Shown here: piece by piece, positions 6,896 through 15,716 of the stretch | Layout: each line of letters opens with the position of its first letter | Position numbering within the stretch: the first letter of the stretch is position 1 | Source: Planktomarina sp. | Lineage (GTDB): Bacteria > Pseudomonadota > Alphaproteobacteria > Rhodobacterales > Rhodobacteraceae | DNA length: 64,000 bases | Assembly (NCBI GenBank): GCA_016780825.1 | Contig: JADHLF010000005.1 | Coordinates: 1-64,000, forward strand | Direction of reading: 5' to 3' | The notes under the pieces: generated by a model | What the model saw: the letters and a program-made list of their open reading frames with translations, nothing else | The model's database searches: none | What the model was told of the DNA's origin: nothing | Program-made: the position numbers and the translations under genes

Positions 6896-9352
6896 TTAAG
6901 TCAGCGTGCGTTCAACTTCTTCGCGCTCGAAAATCTCGATCACATCATTTGGTCTGATGTCATCATAATTTTCAAAGGCCATGCCACACTCTTGACCCGA
7001 TTGCACCTCTGGCACCTCGTTTTTGAAGCGCTTCAATGTTTTCAGCGTGCCTTCATGAATAACCACGTTATCGCGCAGCAAGCGTACCCCGGCGGAGCGA
7101 CGGGCCACGCCTTCGGTAACCAAGCAACCAGCAACCTTGCCAACGCCAGACACTTTGAACACTTCTTTGATATTGGCGTAACCAATGAATGTTTCGCGAA
7201 TTTCGGCGCTCAATAGACCCGATGCCGCTGCTTTTACATCATCAACCAAATCATAAATCACTGAATAATAGCGAATTTCAACGCCTTTTTGATTGGCTGT
7301 ATTCCGCGCAGAGGCATTCGCCCGCACGTTAAAGCCAAACACCGGCGCGCCCGAGGCTTCCGCCAATCCGATATCTGTTTCTGTGATCGCACCGACACCA
7401 GAGTGCAGAACACGCACCCGCACTTCGTCATTGCCGATTTTCGCCATAGCCTGCACAATCGCTTCCGCAGAACCCTGAACGTCAGCTTTCAAAAGAATGG
7501 GCAGCTCACTGATGTCTTCATTGGCCTTCGCATTGGCCATGAGCTGTTCCAAAGTTGTCGCTGCACCCAAGGCGGCGCGCTTGTCTTTGGCCGCCTGCGC
7601 ACGGTATTCGGCAATTTCGCGCGCCTGGGCTTCGGTTTCAACCACATTCAGAACGTCACCCGCTTCCGGCGTGCCATTCAGGCCAAGAACTTCAACAGGT
7701 GTTGAAGGGCCAGCGGTTTTAAGCCGCTCCCCGGAGTCGCTGATCAATGCGCGCACTTTGCCCCATTGCTCCCCAACCACGAAAATATCACCAAGTTTGA
7801 GCGTCCCGTTTTGCACCAAAACAGTGGCCACCGGTCCACGGCCAACGTCCAACTGCGCTTCAATGACAGCGCCAGAGGCAGCACGATTTGGATTGGCTTT
7901 CAGCTCCAAAATTTCAGACTGCAAAGCAATGGCTTCCAGCAGTTGATCCAAGCCTTGGCCCGTGGTCGCAGAGACTTCCACGTCTTGAACCTCACCTGAC
8001 ATTTGCTCCACGATCACCTCATGTTGCAACAAATCAGTCCGCACTTTTTGAGGATTGGCTGAAGGGCGGTCGATTTTGTTGATCGCCACAATCATCGGCA
8101 CATTGGCCGCCTTTGCGTGCGCAATCGCCTCAATTGTTTGCGGCATTACCGCATCATCCGCAGCCACAACCAAGATAACGATATCTGTAACCTGCGCGCC
8201 GCGTGAGCGCATCGAGGTAAAGGCCGCGTGGCCTGGCGTATCGAGGAAGGTCAGAAGTTCGCCGTTCTGTTCGACCTGATAGGCGCCGATATGTTGCGTA
8301 ATGCCGCCCGCTTCACCCGAGACAACCCGCGAGTTTCGGATCGCGTCCAAAAGCGACGTCTTGCCGTGGTCGACATGGCCCATGACCGTGATGATTGGCG
8401 CGCGGGGATGGAGATCTTCTGGACTATCAACCACTTGATCAATCACATCCTCGACATCCGCATCTGAAACGCGCACAATTTTGTGGCCAAACTCTTCCAC
8501 GATCAGCTCGGCTGTATCCTGGTCGATGGTTTGGTTCTGAGTCACCATCATGCCCATTTGCATCAAGGATTTTACAACATCAGAGACCCGCTCGGCCATA
8601 CGGTTGGCCAGCTCTTGCACCATGATCGCATCGGGCACTTGCACGTCGCGAATGATTTTCTCGCGCTCAACTGCCCCTCCCATCGCTTTTTGACGGGCGC
8701 GCTCTTGCTTGCGCTTCATCGATGCCATTGAGCGATGCCGCCCATCATTTCCGGCGCTGACCTGATTAACGGTCAGCTTGCCAGAGCGGCGATTGTCTTC
8801 CCGGCCTTTGTTGCGGCTTGGACGCGCAGGCTCCTCACGGCGCATTGGCTCGGAAACCTTGTTGCGCACAACGCCAGTTTTTGCAGCCCGCTCTTCGGGT
8901 GTCGGTGGTGGTGCGGCCGCAAGCAGTGCTGCGGCCTCCTCCTCGCGCTGCCGCTCTTCTTCGGCCGCGATTTTTGCCTGCGTCCGCTCTTCACGCTCGC
9001 GCTCTTTTGCTTCTTGTTCTTCGCGGCGAAGGTTACGTTCAGCTTCGCGCTCAAGTTCTTCTTGCGCGCGCCGCGCCTCATCTTCTGTCTCGCGCGCCTT
9101 CGCGGCTTGCACAGCTTTTAAACGACGCTCCATTTCCGCATCAGAAATTCCAGCGGGCCGACGCGCCGGGTCGCCACCACGCACAGCGCCAGGAGCCGCA
9201 GGTTTTGCTGCGCCGGGCTTGGGTACGACAACGCGTTTACGCTTGGTTTCCACCACAACATTTTTGGTCCGGCCATGACTGAAACTTTGTTTCACATTTC
9301 CCGAACGTGACCCGCCCATCAAACCGAGTGTTTTTTTTCCGTCGTCGCTCAT
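6896..9352 (-). CDS. infB: Translation initiation factor IF-2
   Basis: 818 residues. IF-2 is the GTPase that brings initiator tRNA to the 30S subunit and promotes subunit joining. The N-terminal ~200 residues are a low-complexity charged region rich in Arg/Glu (EEARRAQEELEREAERNLRR), likely helical and variable between species. The G domain shows MGHVDHGKTSLLD (G1, about residue 323), DTPGHAAF (G3) and NKID (G4), followed by domains II-IV with EIRETFIGYANIKEVFKVSG and a C-terminal initiator-tRNA domain ending YDDIRPNDVIEIFE. It is last in the rimP-nusA-ylxR-infB operon and ends in the 6852-6883 terminator. Confidence 0.98.
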   Translation of the reverse strand: MSDDGKKTLGLMGGSRSGNVKQSFSHGRTKNVVVETKRKRVVVPKPGAAKPAAPGAVRGGDPARRPAGISDAEMERRLKAVQAAKARETEDEARRAQEELEREAERNLRREEQEAKEREREERTQAKIAAEEERQREEEAAALLAAAPPPTPEERAAKTGVVRNKVSEPMRREEPARPSRNKGREDNRRSGKLTVNQVSAGNDGRHRSMASMKRKQERARQKAMGGAVEREKIIRDVQVPDAIMVQELANRMAERVSDVVKSLMQMGMMVTQNQTIDQDTAELIVEEFGHKIVRVSDADVEDVIDQVVDSPEDLHPRAPIITVMGHVDHGKTSLLDAIRNSRVVSGEAGGITQHIGAYQVEQNGELLTFLDTPGHAAFTSMRSRGAQVTDIVILVVAADDAVMPQTIEAIAHAKAANVPMIVAINKIDRPSANPQKVRTDLLQHEVIVEQMSGEVQDVEVSATTGQGLDQLLEAIALQSEILELKANPNRAASGAVIEAQLDVGRGPVATVLVQNGTLKLGDIFVVGEQWGKVRALISDSGERLKTAGPSTPVEVLGLNGTPEAGDVLNVVETEAQAREIAEYRAQAAKDKRAALGAATTLEQLMANAKANEDISELPILLKADVQGSAEAIVQAMAKIGNDEVRVRVLHSGVGAITETDIGLAEASGAPVFGFNVRANASARNTANQKGVEIRYYSVIYDLVDDVKAAASGLLSAEIRETFIGYANIKEVFKVSGVGKVAGCLVTEGVARRSAGVRLLRDNVVIHEGTLKTLKRFKNEVPEVQSGQECGMAFENYDDIRPNDVIEIFEREEVERTLT

Positions 9353-9386
9353 AAAGCTCTATTGTCCTTTTCAGTGGGCCATTGCC

Positions 9387-9989
9387 CTATGCCACCTTGG
9401 TGGCTTCTCTTAATCCGCGCAGTCTTGCGGCCTCATGTACTACACGTTCGCTAAGTTTGCCACCGGAGAGTGCGCAGTGTATCGCATGCCCGCGCCCAAA
9501 TGCCAAACCCAATTCCTGCGCCGTTAAACATCCAAAAAACCGACCACCCTCTGGAGTCCATAATTTGTCTTTCCCGCGGGCAGATCCATCGCTGGCCTGC
9601 AGCAAGACTTTGACCCGCCCTTCGGCCAACCACCCTTTAACCTTCTCAAAGCCTGTCACAGCCTTGCCAGCTTTGCGGGCAATTGATACAAGATCAACCA
9701 CCCGGCGTGCAAGCTGGCGATCAATCTGAGCAATCAGATCTTCTGGCACGCTGACCTGCGTTTTCGCACCACGGGCAAAAACTTTGCGCTTTACCGCGTC
9801 TTCTAAAATTTGCAGGTCGGCGGTGACATAGTACCCCCTACCGGGCAATTTTTCCAGTATATCCGGCACAACCACCCCATCAGGGCTGGTCACAAAGCGG
9901 ATGAGCCCCGCTTTCGGACCAGACTCCTGGCTGACCAAACACTTACGCTCGGTCAGATTTTCTGAAGGATCTGCGCCGCTGTGGCTCAT
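9387..9989 (-). CDS. YlxR-type nucleic-acid binding protein with L7Ae-like C-terminal domain
   Basis: 200 residues, immediately after the nusA stop. The N-terminal ~85 residues are the YlxR/DUF448 domain: ERKCLVSQESGPKAGLIRF, GVVVPDILEKLPGRGYYV and LEDAVKRKVFARG. The C-terminal part (VDLVSIARKAGKAVTGFEKV, VKVLLQASDGS, FGRGHAIHCALS) looks like a ribosomal L7Ae/L30e-type RNA-binding domain. Fusion of both is usual in alphaproteobacteria, whereas in Firmicutes they are separate genes (ylxR, ylxQ) in the same operon. It is expected to bind RNA around transcription or ribosome assembly; the precise role is unsettled. Confidence 0.88.
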   Translation of the reverse strand: MSHSGADPSENLTERKCLVSQESGPKAGLIRFVTSPDGVVVPDILEKLPGRGYYVTADLQILEDAVKRKVFARGAKTQVSVPEDLIAQIDRQLARRVVDLVSIARKAGKAVTGFEKVKGWLAEGRVKVLLQASDGSARGKDKLWTPEGGRFFGCLTAQELGLAFGRGHAIHCALSGGKLSERVVHEAARLRGLREATKVA

Positions 9990-11603
9990 TTAGCTCACCT
10001 GTTCCGCATCGTCTTGTGAAGCTTCCACCTCTTCATCGAGCAATTCTTCAGGGTCCACCCAGCCCAGCATGATCCGAGCCGTCATCACCATGTTTTGCGC
10101 TTCGGCCAAATCCACATCGAATTTTTCAAGAACGCCGTCATCTTTGACCCGCTCGCCGTCCACAGTGGTCCAGCCGCCCGCCAGCTCCCAATCGGCGCAG
10201 GTGGCGAAATCTTCCAACGTTTTCACGCCATCCTCTGCCAGGGCTTCAATCATCTGTGGCGTCAAACCTTCGAAATTCACCAGGCTGTCTTCGACACCCA
10301 ATTCACGAGCACGGGCCATTGCGCGGGTGTTCTCAGCTTCAATCACATCGCGCGCACGCGCTTGGAGCTCGTTTGCCGTGGCTTCGTCCACCCCGTCGAT
10401 CACCAAAAGCTCATCCAGCTCTACATAGGCCACCTCTTCAAGGCTGGTAAATCCTTCGGACACCAAGAGCTGTGCAAAGAATTCGTCCAGATCCAAACTG
10501 TCGATAAAGAGCTTGGTGCGCACTTCAAATTCGGCCTGACGACGCTTGGACTCTTCTTCCTCTGTCATGATGTCGATGTCGAGGTTGGTCAGCTGACTGG
10601 CCAAACGCACGTTTTGACCGCGACGCCCGATGGCCAAGCTCAGCTGCTCATCTGGCACAACAACGACAATCTTGCCGGCTTCTTCATCCAGCACCACCTT
10701 GGTCACTTCCGCAGGCTGAAGGGCGTTCACCAAGAAAGTGGGTTGATCTTCATTCCACGGGATAATGTCAATTTTTTCCCCTTGAAGCTCATTCACGACC
10801 GCTTGCACCCGGCTGCCGCGCATCCCAACGCAGGCCCCGACCGGATCAATGGAGCCGTCATAAGAAATTACAGCGATCTTCGCGCGCGATCCTGGGTCAC
10901 GGGCCACGGCTTTGATCTCGATGATGCCATCATAGATTTCCGGCACTTCCATTTTGAACAATTCCGCCATGAATTCTGGCGCTGTCCGCGACAGGAAGAT
11001 CTGCGGACCGCGTTGCTCACGGCGCACTTCTTTGATGTAGACCCGAATGCGGTCGTTGGGGCGATAGCTCTCGCGGCCAATTTTTTCATTGCGGCGCAAC
11101 ACAGCTTCACCACGGCCAATATCGACAATGACGTTGCCATATTCTTCGCGCTTCACCAGACCGTTGATAATCGTGCCGGCCCGATCCTTGAACTCTTCAT
11201 ATTGACGATCCCGCTCGGCTTCGCGGACTTTTTGCAAGATAACCTGCTTGGCAGATTGTGCCGCGATGCGGCCCATTTCAACCGGAGGAACCTCTTCAAT
11301 AAACTGCTGACCCACTTCTGGGTTCTCCATATATTGCTTGGCTTGCTCGACAGTGAATTCGGCTTGGTAATTTTCCAGCAATTCATCTTCCACAACGGTG
11401 CGGACACGGGTGAAGGTCGCCCGGCCAGTTTTCCGGTCAATGGAAACGCGAATATCCATTTCTGCGCCGTAGCGAGACTTTGCCGCCCGCGCCAAGGATT
11501 CTTCCATCGCTTCGATCACCAGACCGGGATCAATCATTTTTTCACGAGCAACAGCTTCGGCGGTTTGCAGTAATTCAAGCTGGTTTGCAGATGTAATGGC
11601 CAT
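9990..11603 (-). CDS. nusA: Transcription termination/antitermination factor NusA
   Basis: 537 residues. NusA binds RNA polymerase and nascent RNA and promotes pausing, intrinsic termination and rrn antitermination. Domains in order: N-terminal polymerase-binding domain (to ~130), S1 domain (GLVKREEYGNVIVDIGRGEA, ~135-200), KH1 (ARDPGSRAKIAV, DPVGACVGMRGSRV), KH2 (LSLAIGRRGQNVRLASQL, ~315-335), then an acidic C-terminal region with helix-hairpin-helix-like repeats (LLVIDGVDEATANEL, VKTLEDFATC). The extended acidic C-terminus matches proteobacterial NusA. ATG abuts the rimP stop with a one-base overlap. See the leader hairpin at 12193-12215 for possible autoregulation. Confidence 0.97.
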   Translation of the reverse strand: MAITSANQLELLQTAEAVAREKMIDPGLVIEAMEESLARAAKSRYGAEMDIRVSIDRKTGRATFTRVRTVVEDELLENYQAEFTVEQAKQYMENPEVGQQFIEEVPPVEMGRIAAQSAKQVILQKVREAERDRQYEEFKDRAGTIINGLVKREEYGNVIVDIGRGEAVLRRNEKIGRESYRPNDRIRVYIKEVRREQRGPQIFLSRTAPEFMAELFKMEVPEIYDGIIEIKAVARDPGSRAKIAVISYDGSIDPVGACVGMRGSRVQAVVNELQGEKIDIIPWNEDQPTFLVNALQPAEVTKVVLDEEAGKIVVVVPDEQLSLAIGRRGQNVRLASQLTNLDIDIMTEEEESKRRQAEFEVRTKLFIDSLDLDEFFAQLLVSEGFTSLEEVAYVELDELLVIDGVDEATANELQARARDVIEAENTRAMARARELGVEDSLVNFEGLTPQMIEALAEDGVKTLEDFATCADWELAGGWTTVDGERVKDDGVLEKFDVDLAEAQNMVMTARIMLGWVDPEELLDEEVEASQDDAEQVS

Positions 11604-12175
11604 TAGTCTTCCTCTCCATCAACGATGGTTTGCACTTCATCATATTGTGTTTCATCAATTTGACCCGCGTCTTTGCGGCCCTTGAGAACCGCGCGTATCA
11701 AATCATCCGTCAAGATCAGCTTGGCATCAGCCAGCCAGTCAAATTTGAGACCAATTGTCCCCTCTTCAATGGTGATCAAAACCTCATCCCCATCCGTGCC
11801 CGCCAATTCGCCCTTAAAGCGGCGGCGACCGTCGATCAGCTGTTCGGTTTCAATCTTGGCGACATAGCCAATCCATTGGTCAAAATCTTTCAATCGAGTC
11901 AAAGGCCGATCAATACCTGGGCTTGAGACTTCAAGCGTGTAGGCCTCAATAATCGGGTCTTCGACATCCATCAAAGCGGATACTGCTGTGCTAATCTCAG
12001 CGCAGCCATCCACCTCCATCGTGCCATCAGGCTTTTGCGCCATGATTTGCAACGTCGGGGTGTTGCCGCTCATCAAACGCAAACGCACCACCTCATAGCC
12101 CAAACCTTCAATCATCGGGTTCAGGATCTTGAGCAGTCGCTGGTCCATTGCAGCTTTGGCAATCAGATCTGTCAT
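11603..12175 (-). CDS. rimP: Ribosome maturation factor RimP
   Basis: 190 residues. RimP assists 30S subunit assembly. I choose the ATG at 12175 because GAAAGG (12181-12186) lies 5 bases upstream; a GTG two codons earlier would overlap that site. Family blocks are LGYEVVRLRLMSGNTPTLQI (residues ~24-43), DPIIEAYTLEVSSPGIDRPL (~75-95) and a C-terminal Sm-like barrel with FKGELAGTDGDEVLI. First gene of the leftward rimP-nusA-ylxR-infB operon, which is the canonical arrangement in most bacteria. Confidence 0.96.
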   Translation of the reverse strand: MTDLIAKAAMDQRLLKILNPMIEGLGYEVVRLRLMSGNTPTLQIMAQKPDGTMEVDGCAEISTAVSALMDVEDPIIEAYTLEVSSPGIDRPLTRLKDFDQWIGYVAKIETEQLIDGRRRFKGELAGTDGDEVLITIEEGTIGLKFDWLADAKLILTDDLIRAVLKGRKDAGQIDETQYDEVQTIVDGEED

Positions 12176-12192
12176 AGGCACCTTTCAGGCAC

Positions 12193-12215
12193 AAAAAAAC
12201 GGGCGCGCGGCCCGT
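12193..12215 (-). terminator. Intrinsic terminator-like hairpin in the rimP-nusA leader (candidate attenuator)
   Basis: Read leftward: ACGGGC (12215-12210), loop CGCGC, GCCCGT (12204-12199), then an unbroken run of seven T (12199-12193). Only six bases separate the T-run from the GAAAGG of rimP. No gene ends here on the - strand, so this is not a normal 3' terminator. It is placed where it would stop transcription before rimP-nusA-infB unless read through. In Bacillus subtilis the rimP-nusA leader carries a NusA-dependent terminator for autoregulation; the same logic here is inference. Confidence 0.7.
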
Positions 12216-12271
12216 GATATTTTCCGGTGGAATTTCGGGGGTGGAAGCCGAAACGCCGCTATTAAGTTTCC

Positions 12272-12298
12272 TTTATAGAGTTTACCCGGCGGTTTCAA
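12272..12298 (-). promoter_or_regulatory. rimP: Possible sigma70-type promoter of the rimP operon
   Basis: On the - strand TTGAAA (12298-12293) and TATAAA (12277-12272) are separated by 15 bases, shorter than the ideal 17. It would start a leader of about 90 bases containing the 12193-12215 hairpin. Judged by eye only. Confidence 0.3.
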
Positions 12299-12393
12299 TC
12301 CCAGAACAGCGATTCTTTCAAAAGGTTATTGAACAGGACGCGCCATGAAAATGGCGCCACTGACACAACCGATCTGGCAATCACATATGACAC

Positions 12394-12424
12394 AAAAAGG
12401 CCCCGGATAATCCGAGGCCTTTGA
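12394..12424 (-). terminator. Terminator of the peptide ABC transporter operon
   Basis: Read leftward, AAAGGCC-TCGGAT ... ATCCGGGGCCTTTTT forms a long GC stem (12422-12396) ending in five T. It lies 20 bases after the stop of the substrate-binding protein gene. Confidence 0.85.
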
Positions 12425-12443
12425 TCTTTAAAACCCGAAGGAC

Positions 12444-13988
12444 TTAGGCAAACCACCAACGCTCGGTCAAGCGGCTCGAATCCATTTGCCAGATGTTGCC
12501 GATATCTGGACCGTGGGCCAGTTTTGTAGAGGTAGCGTCCACCGTATTTGCAAACATTGGAATAACGGTTCCGCCCTCCTGCGACAGGAGCATTTGCATT
12601 TCGGTATATTGCGCCCGACGCTTATTGCTATCCAGCTCCGCACGGGCTGACAGCAACAGCTCTTGGAAACGGGCGTTCTCCCAATGGGTATCGTTCCAAG
12701 GCACACCGCTCTCATAGGCTGTTGAGAACATCCAGTCTTCGGTTGCCCGGCCAGACCAGTAGCACGCGCACCAACCTTTTTTGAGCCAAACGTTAGACCA
12801 ATAACCATCTGCTGGCTCTTGCACCACGTTAATATTAATCCCAGCGCCTTTCGCAGAGGCTTGATACAATTGCGAGGCATCAACCGCTCCGGTGAAAGCC
12901 GCATCTGAGGCGGAAAGATCCACATTCAGCTCTGTCAAACCAGCCGCCTTCATATAGAATTTCGCCTTATCGGCATCAAATTCAAGCTGCGGGATATCGG
13001 TGGCAAGATATTGGTTCGCCGGGCCGATCGGGTGATCGTTGCCAACCATACCATGACCTTGCAAGATTTTATCCACCATTTCCTGACGGTTCAGGCCATA
13101 TTTCAGGGCCTTGCGCACATTAACATCGTCGAACGGCGCCTGATTGGTCAACATTGGGAATGTGTAGTGCATGTTGCCAGTCACTTCAAAAATCTCAATA
13201 TTTGGGTTGGCGCGCAACAATGGCTCGGTCTTGAAGTCAACGCGGTTCACCGCATCCACCTGTCCAGTCATCAATGCGTTCATCCGCGCGGAGGAATCAT
13301 TGATCGCGATACATTCAATCTCATCGAACCAACCGGCACGGCCATCTTTATAATGGCTGTCCACACGGGTGAGCACACAGCGCACGCCCGGATCAAAGCT
13401 AACGACTTTGTAAAGCCCTGTGCCAATACCTTTGGCAATGGCTTCGTCGATCATTCCAGCAGGATACATCAAGATGTGATAGTCAGACAGCAAGAATGGG
13501 AAATCAGCGTTACCAGCGGCCAAAGTGAACTGGATCTGGTGATCGTTCATCTTTTTCATGGTGGTGATCGCAGCCACAATGGGTTGCGCGGCAGATTTCG
13601 CGCCTTCCTCAGTGTGCATATTCAAAGATGCGATAACGTCATCCGCACCAAAGGGTTTGCCGTTGTGGAACGTCACGCCCTTGCGCAGGTTAAACGTCCA
13701 TGTTTTGGCATCGGAACTGGCTTCCCAGCTTTCTGCCAGCTCGCCCACAAGCTCACCGGCCGCCGTGACCTCTGTCAGGCAGTCAAATACGGTCCCATGA
13801 CCCATGTGGATCATGAATTGATCGGAATGCGTCCGGCCATCAAAGCTGTCAGATGTATTCGCACCATTCAAGCCCATACGCAGCTTGCCGCCGCGTTTTG
13901 CGGCAGACTTCGCTGGCAGACCCGTCGCGGCGATCACACCGGCGGCAGCCCCTGTTTTCAAAAGTCCACGTCTACTGAATTGAGACAT
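12444..13988 (-). CDS. ABC transporter substrate-binding protein, family 5 (peptide/nickel type), Tat-exported
   Basis: 514 residues. GGAG 7 bases before ATG 13988. The N-terminus SRRGLLKTGAAAGVIAATG is a twin-arginine signal (S-R-R-x-L-L-K) followed by a hydrophobic stretch, so the protein is probably exported folded through Tat. The body has the SBP family 5 pattern: LAESWEASSDAKTWTFNLRK, VTFHNGKPFGADDVIASLNM (about residues 100-130), VRKALKYGLNRQEMVDKIL near 300. Such proteins bind di/oligopeptides, glutathione, opines or related ligands in the periplasm and deliver them to the two permeases encoded upstream. Ligand cannot be assigned. It is the last gene of the operon, although binding-protein genes often come first. 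Confidence 0.9.
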   Translation of the reverse strand: MSQFSRRGLLKTGAAAGVIAATGLPAKSAAKRGGKLRMGLNGANTSDSFDGRTHSDQFMIHMGHGTVFDCLTEVTAAGELVGELAESWEASSDAKTWTFNLRKGVTFHNGKPFGADDVIASLNMHTEEGAKSAAQPIVAAITTMKKMNDHQIQFTLAAGNADFPFLLSDYHILMYPAGMIDEAIAKGIGTGLYKVVSFDPGVRCVLTRVDSHYKDGRAGWFDEIECIAINDSSARMNALMTGQVDAVNRVDFKTEPLLRANPNIEIFEVTGNMHYTFPMLTNQAPFDDVNVRKALKYGLNRQEMVDKILQGHGMVGNDHPIGPANQYLATDIPQLEFDADKAKFYMKAAGLTELNVDLSASDAAFTGAVDASQLYQASAKGAGININVVQEPADGYWSNVWLKKGWCACYWSGRATEDWMFSTAYESGVPWNDTHWENARFQELLLSARAELDSNKRRAQYTEMQMLLSQEGGTVIPMFANTVDATSTKLAHGPDIGNIWQMDSSRLTERWWFA

Positions 13989-14019
13989 TCATTTTCTCCC
14001 TGGTTACTTTCATTTTTTG

Positions 14020-14052
14020 GCGGGTCGCCCCGCACCCCCTATTTAGCAGGGG
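14020..14052 (-). other. Two consecutive intercistronic hairpins before the binding-protein gene
   Basis: CCCCT/AGGGG (14036-14040 with 14048-14052, 7-base loop) and GCGGG/CCCGC (14020-14024 with 14029-14033, 4-base loop) lie in the 77-base gap between the ATPase and binding-protein genes. Such stem-loops often protect the downstream binding-protein mRNA and allow it to be made in excess. There is no T-run, so they are not obvious terminators. Confidence 0.45.
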
Positions 14053-14065
14053 AGGTGATTCGATC

Positions 14066-15712
14066 CTACATCTTCCCAACCGCTGCGTCACCGATGTTAT
14101 CCACTCCACGGCCATTTAACAGGTTTGTTAACCAATCTGGGTCCATTTCAGGCACAGATGAGAGCAAAAGGTCAGTATAGGGATGGTGTGGAGGTTGGAA
14201 CATCTCGGCTTTGGGCCCCTGCTCAACCACATTGCCATCTTTCATGACGACAACCTCATCACTGATCGCCCGCACGGTCGCGAGGTCATGGGTGATGAAC
14301 ATATAAGACAGGCCCAAGTTATCTTGCAGCTGCGCAAGAAGTTTCAAAATTCCCTCCGCCACCAGTTGATCAAGCGCTGAGGTCACCTCATCGCAAATGA
14401 TAAACTGCGGGTCTGCGGCAAGGGCGCGGGCAATGCCAATGCGCTGCTTTTGCCCGCCAGACAGCTCGCTTGGCAGGCGGTCAATATATTGTCCTGGCTC
14501 CAGCTCAATCTGCGCCAACAATTCCTCAACCCGTTTACGTTTTGCAGAGCCGGTGAGGCCAGTATAAAACTGAACCGGCCGGCCAATAATATCACCAATC
14601 GAGCTGCGCGGATTGAGCGCTGTATCGGCCATTTGGTAAATCATCTGCACCTGACGCAATTGATCCTTGCTGCGCTTGCGATAATCCAACGGCAAGGCTT
14701 CGCCGTTAAACTCAATATGCCCCTGGCTTGGCGGCAGTAACCCGGTGATACAACGCGCTGTCGTCGATTTTCCAGATCCAGATTCTCCCACCACCGCCAC
14801 CGTGCGGCCCGCGTGGATATCAAAGGCGACATCAAATAAAACGGGGGATTTTCCATAAGACGCTGAGACGTCCTTCAAAGAGACAATCGGCGTTGCCCCG
14901 GTTGAAATTGCCGGTTTTGCGGGTCTTTGGAAGGACCGCACGGCCCAAAGGGACTTGGTATAGTCTTCGCGCGGCGCCGAGAGCATGGCGCGGGTCTCTG
15001 CCTCTTCCACCTCATCACCGCGCAGCAATACCTTAATTCGATCCGCCATCTGCGCCACGACCGCGAGATCATGGGTGATATAAATAGCGGCCGTATCAAA
15101 CTGCTCCACGATGTCACGAATGGCGGCCAGAACTTCAATCTGAGTGGTCACATCCAGGGCCGTGGTTGGCTCATCAAAAATGATCAAGTCAGGTCGACAC
15201 GACATGGCCATCGCCGTCATCGCGCGCTGCAATTGCCCCCCAGACACCTGATGCGGATAGCGAAAACCAATGTGATCGGGATTTGGCAGGCGGAGACGGC
15301 GGTAAAGCTCTATACTATCCAACTCGCTTTCAGCCCTGGGCCGCAGCCGGTGTTGCGTCGGCGCTTCGGTGTGTTGATCAATCAAACGATGCGCCGGGTT
15401 GAAACTGGCCGCAGCAGATTGCGCCACATAGGCAATTCTCTTGCCCAGCATGTTGCGCTTCACCGCAGCAGAGGCTGTCACCAAATCCACCCCGTCAAAC
15501 TCGACCGTACCGCCAGATATGCGGCAGCCGTCGCGGGTAAATCCCATCGCAGCCAGACCGACCGTCGATTTTCCCGCGCCGGATTCACCGATCAATCCGA
15601 GAACTTCCCCCTTTTTCAGGTCAAGATCTATCCCGTTCACAATTGGGTTCCAAACCTCATCGGATTTGCCTTCGATTTTCAACCCGCGTATTTTGAGGAG
15701 CTGCTGTGTCAT
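14066..15712 (-). CDS. Fused double-domain ABC importer ATPase (DppD-DppF type)
   Basis: 548 residues holding two complete nucleotide-binding domains. Domain 1: Walker A GLIGESGAGKST (~40), signature VSGGQLQRAM (~155), Walker B LIIFDEPTTALD, H-loop ITHDLAVVA. Domain 2: VVGESGSGKST (~315), LSGGQKQRIG (~430), FIICDEVTSALD, ITHDLATVR. The C-terminal tail HHPYTDLLLSSVPEMD is the oligopeptide-transporter ATPase extension. It powers uptake through the permeases encoded just upstream (4-base spacing to the 15717 gene). Double ATPases of this kind occur in GsiA/YejF-like systems. Confidence 0.95.
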   Translation of the reverse strand: MTQQLLKIRGLKIEGKSDEVWNPIVNGIDLDLKKGEVLGLIGESGAGKSTVGLAAMGFTRDGCRISGGTVEFDGVDLVTASAAVKRNMLGKRIAYVAQSAAASFNPAHRLIDQHTEAPTQHRLRPRAESELDSIELYRRLRLPNPDHIGFRYPHQVSGGQLQRAMTAMAMSCRPDLIIFDEPTTALDVTTQIEVLAAIRDIVEQFDTAAIYITHDLAVVAQMADRIKVLLRGDEVEEAETRAMLSAPREDYTKSLWAVRSFQRPAKPAISTGATPIVSLKDVSASYGKSPVLFDVAFDIHAGRTVAVVGESGSGKSTTARCITGLLPPSQGHIEFNGEALPLDYRKRSKDQLRQVQMIYQMADTALNPRSSIGDIIGRPVQFYTGLTGSAKRKRVEELLAQIELEPGQYIDRLPSELSGGQKQRIGIARALAADPQFIICDEVTSALDQLVAEGILKLLAQLQDNLGLSYMFITHDLATVRAISDEVVVMKDGNVVEQGPKAEMFQPPHHPYTDLLLSSVPEMDPDWLTNLLNGRGVDNIGDAAVGKM

Positions 15713-15716
15713 GACC

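Noticed and set aside
10095..11573. 492-codon open frame on the + strand opposite nusA
   Set aside because: Entirely inside nusA on the other strand, no recognisable domain and no separate ribosome binding site; long antisense frames are common opposite GC-periodic genes.
12240..12330. tRNA-like T-arm sequence (GGTTTCAATCC) in the rimP leader region
   Set aside because: No acceptor stem or anticodon arm can be formed around it on either strand.
13011..14180. 389-codon open frame opposite the binding-protein gene
   Set aside because: Covers a clear transporter gene on the other strand and crosses its promoter and hairpin region; no domain seen.
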